Position numbers and translations under genes: made by a program
The notes under the pieces: model-generated
Told to the model about the DNA's origin: nothing
Seen by the model: only the letters and a program-made list of their open reading frames with translations
The model's database searches: none
Assembly: GCA_003508835.1 (NCBI GenBank)
Contig: PUFA01000077.1
Location: forward strand, 3,610,001-3,674,000
DNA length: 64,000 bases
Source: Eonycteris spelaea
Lineage: Eukaryota; Chordata; Mammalia; Chiroptera; Pteropodidae
Reading direction: 5' to 3'
In this document: one piece after another, positions 59,535 through 64,000 of the stretch
Position numbering within the stretch: the first letter of the stretch is position 1
Layout of the letters: each line of letters opens with the position of its first letter

Positions 59535-62061
59535 CTGAAAATAAGGAAATATATTTGTTGCAGTTACAACAAACCAAACAAGTGATAAGCAAGGAGTACA
59601 CTTATTAGGACTCTGCCTTGGCTAGATTTCAGATCAGAGTTGAAAATTGTAGACTTTTTCCCTTAAAATATTTGTCTAATTTTTTTTTTTAAATTACTTC
59701 TTTTAAATTACTTCAACAACACAGCTGACATTCAATATTATTATATATTAGTTTCAGGTGAATACTGTAGTAGTTAGACACTTAGGATTTATGAAGTGGT
59801 CCTCCTGATTAGTCTAGTACCCACCTAGCATTAATTATTACAATATTATTGATTATATTCCCTACTTTGTACTTTAAGCTATAGAAAACTTTTGTCTTTT
59901 TATGTAATAGGCTACTTTGTAAATTTTATAAATTTTTAAAGTATTGTGCTATATACAGCCAAAATACAAAAGAAGAGCAAAGTGTTTATTTTTTACTAAA
60001 GTCAAATCAATGGCAAATATAACATAAAGCAAATTATAATTTATTAAGAGCTCTAAATTAGAGATGACTAACTCTAAATGGACAAAAATGTGTTTAAATA
60101 AAATTGTGTTTCTAGGTGCTTAAATCATATAGAGAGGTCTGATACTCAATAGTATCTCAACTATATTTTTTGCCCAAGTGGTTTCTTTCACTTGATTAAA
60201 GGGCAGCTTTAACTTTTCAACAAAACATAAAAGACAATTACAAAACAGTGCTATAAATATAACTGACTTCAACAAAAGTACTCATTAGCTATTTCCATTT
60301 ACCTTTTTAAAAAGTTCTATTGTTGACTTGAAAAGCTTTATTTTCAGAATTTTATTTCTACCATTTCCTATTTTTTCATTTTAAAATGATCTAAAATTCA
60401 TGGATCACTTTAAATACCTCTCAATTAAATTATACTTATTTAGTGTTCTTTTGGAAATCATAATATTAGCAATCTATTTCATTTCAGATGGTACTAATTC
60501 ATGAAATCTTCATATTTATGTCACACTGAACATCATTCATATACCCTGGAAAAAAGGATGGGAATATTGACATGTTTAGTAGATTTCAAGACTTCTAGAT
60601 TTCATGAATTGGTAAAATGTCAAAAGCAAACTGGAGATGGATAGAGAAATATGCTTTTTTCCTTGCCAAAAAATTCATTAAAAGGAGAACTATTTTCACC
60701 ATCATTTATTAAAAGAAAGAATATTTTAACCCTCAATAAGAACAAATGACAGTTCTTTCTGACCATCATATATAACATACACATGATATTGCTCTTACCC
60801 TTTTATAATTTCTAACTATACAAAAGTATTTCTATTGAAATTTACAAGAAAGTATGATTAGAGTTATATTTTCCTCTACTGTTAAGTAAAAATTAACCAA
60901 TTTCTACTGAAGAACTTCCCTCACCCCTTCTTCTCTTTCCACAGTCAGATGAGAAGTTCAACATACTTTAACTTCTTTACTCTTCCCATATTTCAGTGCT
61001 ATAATCTGGAATTTTAAATGTAATTTACATATCTCTTACACTTGCAAATATTTTTAAATAATTATTTTTAAAACCTGCATTAAATTTTACAGCCATATTA
61101 ACAAATATTTAAGCTTAGCTCTTTACTTTACAAGCATAGTTGTTCATCACTATGTCTTTCATTTCACAAGTTCATCAATCTTGAGCTATTACTTTGATTC
61201 ATTTCCAGATCAGCTGAAAATTGTCTTTGGGAATTTCATTTTTTAAAATGTTACATAAGAGAAGTACTTCTAAGCCAAGGCTACATGAGAAACGACTTAG
61301 CAAAGTAGAGAACCTTAGATCATAACTTCCCCCAAACTGTCTTTTGAACTCTTCATATTCAAAATGGCATTCTTTTACTTTGTACAATAACTGGATTCTA
61401 ATATTCTAGGAACTTACACATTTTTTTCCTAATCTTAAAATTTTTAATTTCATCAGATTCCAGCTCAGGTAAGTTTCATCTACACTATATCAAAGTATTC
61501 TACTACTTCTTGGATTATTGCTTTTCTTCCATCTGCTCCATTCTTCATAACTTAATTTTTTAAAATATACATTTTCATCTCTTTATCTTTCTCTCTGTAT
61601 TTTTGAAAACGTTTTGACGTGTAGTTTTCTCTTACCTACTTTTGGCCTTATTTTTTTCAACTTCATGAACCCTTGCCTAATCCCCCTACTGAAGCTCCTG
61701 TTTATGTCCCTTGTTCTACTGACACATATAAAACTGTGAGAGGTACAAGATGTTTTCTAGAATCCTTCTTATATAGTTATAAATTTCCCCCAATCATCTA
61801 TTTCTTAAAATAACATTAATTAAAAGCTGTAAGAACGATATACTGGCTTCTTGAAAACACCAAAGATACCTATAATTTTATTCTTTTCTCTCATGTTTTA
61901 AATCTTATATGAATTCTACATTTAACAAAAATCAGTGAGTCAGAATTTAAAATTAAAATATCTGTATTTGTACATAATAAAAGAAACTACAACGAAGACT
62001 GGTTTTAATTAGTAAACATTTCTTTCTAAAATGATATGAGCATATATTACTAAAGCATTAC
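59535..62061 (-). other. TAF2 intron between exons b and c
   Basis: 2527 bp, AT-rich, with an L1 end at 59690-59895. Nothing else recognised. Confidence 0.85.
59690..59895 (-). repeat. L1 3' end, antisense
   Basis: The text acagctgacattcaatatta, ttagtttcaggtgaatac, gaagtggtcctcctgattagtctagtaccc and attgattatattccctactttgtac is the antisense 3' end of old laurasiatherian L1. Confidence 0.8.
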
Positions 62062-62201
62062 CTTTAGTATAATCAACAACTGCTTCCAAAGCTGCTATCC
62101 TAATGTCCACAAAGTGGCCATATTCTGCATAAGATTTAAAAAGAGCTGGATCACTTGGCACATGTCCATTCTTCTGAAGCACTCGTATGGCTCTCAAACA
62201 A
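62062..62201 (-). CDS. TAF2: TAF2 coding exon b, residues about 801-848
   Basis: 140 bp. It begins with the last base of the split serine, then CLRAIRVLQKNGHVPSDP, and ends VVDYTK plus one base of a valine codon. The acceptor is ctcctag and the donor is AAAG|GTAATG. Content is of the HEAT-like helical type (RIAALEAVVDY), in keeping with the scaffold part of TAF2. An open frame runs a few codons past the donor into the intron, which is not expected to be used. Confidence 0.96.
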
Positions 62202-62930
62202 CTAGGAGAACAGCATTTACAGTTAAACACTTTTTTGTTAAAGTATTTTGAATCAAACTTATCTGCCAGGCATTAGAAATTAATCTATAACAGTAAACTG
62301 AAAAATTGTTTTGAATCCAACTTTTAATTTTATAACATTACATGTTTACAATAATCATAAAAACATGTAAGTCCGTTTAAAACTTGGAAATCCAACTTCA
62401 GGTACCATTATACTTAGTATTTTGTCCAAAAGTTTTTAGTAATATATAGTTTGGTAAAATAATAAATGCTGAGTCAAACTGTTCATAATGTTTGAAACAG
62501 GGAATCAACTTTTTTTTTTTTAGCAAACTCCTAAAAAGAGAGAATTTTCTGATAGCCATGTACAAACAAGTCGAAAGAAATGAAGTTATCTTAAAAGAGC
62601 CTAATTAAAGGATGTTTATACTATAACCAATGGGATAAAAGATTTTACAGATATCAAAAATAATGCTTATGAAGAATTTCTAATGACATGAGAAAGTATT
62701 TATGACATAAGCAGAATATAAAAACTATATATACAATATATTCAATAATTTAAAATTTCTAAGAGGAAAAAAAATTAGAAGGCCATTTTCCAAAATAGTA
62801 TAGTAATAATTTATCATAATATTTTAATTTTCTCCTTTAACTTCCCTATATTTCCCAGTTTTCTATAATGAGAACAAATTTCTCTTATAGAAACAAATAA
62901 CTTTAAAGAAAATGTAAAGAATCGTCACAC

Positions 62931-63124
62931 CTGACAGTGATGGTGTGTCTATAACTTGGAAGAAGTTTTTCCATATTCAAAAACCTGGTAATTTCTTCAA
63001 GAATAAGTCGTACATCTGGATTTAAGTTATCCAGAGTCCGAACTTCATTATTCACACTGACTGCAGGTGTAACAGAGTTGGCAAGGGCATCAATCATTTC
63101 TGCACGATAATAGTTATCTGAAAA
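62931..63124 (-). CDS. TAF2: TAF2 coding exon a (first in window), residues about 737-801
   Basis: 194 bp, starting in phase 0 with the residues FSDNYYRAEM and ending HTITV plus two bases of a split serine codon (AG). The acceptor is cgcttag before TTTTCAG and the donor is CAG|GTGTGA. The text is near-identical to human TAF2 as I remember it, including the stretches NSVTPAVSVNNEVRTLDN and ILEEITRFLNMEKLL. It belongs to the helical, HEAT-like repeat region that follows the aminopeptidase-like domain. The preceding exon, which should end in KYNDNRKNK, is not found between 63125 and 64000, so that intron is at least 876 bp. Confidence 0.96.
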
Positions 63125-64000
63125 CTAAGCGAAAAAACAATTATAAGATAACAAAATTCATGCTTCTGTTCAAAAATTAATAAAATATTTATAACTTAAA
63201 CCATAATTTATCTGAAAACATTTGGTAAGTACTCAAACTCTGTCCTTTGTGTAGAGTTGCACATTGGAAAAAAAGTGAAAGATTCACTTATTAGTAATAT
63301 ATTAGTTTACTCAAAAAATATTTACTATAAGAATGGTACTCTTATAGTAATGTAGCCAGAGTCCTCTAAAAGGCAGACCACGGTCCACAAATCCTGTTTG
63401 TAATACAGAGATCACCAGATATTTGAGGAAAGCATCAACATAAAAAAGGCAATTCAGAACAAAAGGGGAAAAAGCAACTTGGAGGAAATAGATTCAAGGG
63501 GAAAAAAATGGCTGGGGGTAGGGGGAATTTCAAAATCCTATCACTAATATTGTCTGAGAAATAACCAATGATACACTTTCCCATGGCAAAATATATTTTA
63601 AAAAGGAAATATGCAGAGAATCAAAATCAAAATTAAATTAAAATATAAACCTGAAAAAACTCCTGAAATTTTGAATGAAACGCATGAGATAAGAAAAAAA
63701 TAAGAAGGCGAGAACAAAGGAAATTAGAGGGCTGATGTCGAAGACATAACATGAATATCAACTGGAGTTCTAGCAAGAGAAAAATGGAGGAGGAAACCAT
63801 CAAAAAATTAATTCCTAAGTCCGTATCTCCAGAGAAGCAATTTATTGAAAGGGATCCTGGTGTGGCTTGACTTAAACTCAGCAAATCAGATCTCTAGCCT
63901 GGGAATTTGATCATGCGGCAAGAGAATCAATTCTACCCTCAACACAAACTGCTAGGGACAGAGGGGGAAAACCTGCCCTGTTTTGACTTCCATTGTGGAG
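63125..64000 (-). other. TAF2 intron upstream of exon a, cut by the window edge
   Basis: Begins with the acceptor of exon a. No further exon, gene or named repeat was seen; 63633-63884 is open on the minus strand but has no TAF2 similarity. Confidence 0.8.

Larger units (their letters stand above)
39400..64000 (-). other. TAF2: TAF2 gene, 3' part (nine last coding exons and 3' UTR); 5' part lies beyond the window
   Basis: TAF2 is a subunit of the general transcription factor TFIID and acts in the nucleus. With TAF1 it contacts the initiator and downstream core promoter DNA, and it joins the complex through TAF8. Nine separate minus-strand blocks encode, in order, the C-terminal 463 residues of the protein. 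Every intron is GT-AG, and the codons split by introns rejoin to the expected residue at each junction. Introns are 729, 2527, 3239, 3713, 1297, 469, 2367 and 6762 bp in transcription order. If the gene keeps the 26-exon human structure these are exons 18-26 (inference). The M1-aminopeptidase-like N-terminal half is not in the window. No frameshift or internal stop was seen, so this is a working gene and not a retrocopy. Confidence 0.97.

Noticed and set aside
61199..61387. Minus-strand frame in intron b-c that looks protein-like
   Set aside because: No similarity to TAF2, and exons b and c join perfectly in phase without it.
1..64000. CRISPR arrays, operons, bacterial-type defence or mobile systems
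   Set aside because: The DNA is mammalian. No regularly spaced repeats, Shine-Dalgarno-led gene strings or prokaryotic genes were found.
1..64000. tRNA, snRNA, Y RNA or 7SL genes
   Set aside because: tRNA-like B-box wording occurs only inside MIR copies. No U6, Y or 7SL text was recognised.

Overview
This is vertebrate, almost certainly placental-mammal, genomic DNA. It has long non-coding stretches, U2-type introns, MIR and L2 relics, ERVL/MaLR LTRs, hAT-Charlie and Tigger fossils and old L1 3' ends. I see no primate Alu, rodent B1/B2, carnivore tRNA-Lys SINE, ruminant Bov-tA or vesper-bat VES element anywhere in 64 kb, and no young L1. The only SINE-like retrocopy that looks moderately young is derived from 5S rRNA (28771-28914). 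5S-derived SINEs are known from fruit bats, so a pteropodid bat is my best guess. That is an inference resting on one insertion plus absences.

Right part (about 39400-64000, minus strand): the 3' portion of TAF2, the TFIID subunit TAF2. Nine coding exons can be placed to the base, all with GT-AG junctions and consistent phases: 62931-63124, 62062-62201, 59465-59534, 56116-56225, 52173-52402, 50720-50875, 50145-50250, 47655-47777 and 40630-40892 (stop codon 40630-40632). Together they give 463 residues, which fits residues about 737-1199 of the 1199-residue human protein with no net length change. Upstream exons lie beyond the right edge. A 3' UTR of about 1.2 kb, carrying a long CA repeat and a C tract, ends near paired poly(A) signals at 39414-39435.

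Left part (1 to about 39400): intergenic DNA downstream of TAF2. I find no convincing protein-coding gene here. The one strong functional-looking feature is an orphan CpG island at about 3540-4570. In human the next gene on this side is ENPP2 (autotaxin), transcribed in the same direction as TAF2, so the island may be a distal or alternative ENPP2 promoter. No ENPP2 coding sequence is visible. The rest is a layered record of old transposons, including an ERVL LTR nested in an L1 ORF2 remnant, a pair of same-length hAT MITEs (one with a perfect 8-bp target duplication), and a hAT transposase C-terminus still open to its stop codon.

I found no new gene system. The most useful leads are the CpG island, the 5S-derived retrocopy, the in-frame cassette-type exon of TAF2 and the simple-sequence-rich TAF2 3' UTR. 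Repeat boundaries are by eye and approximate; TAF2 exon boundaries are exact unless stated.
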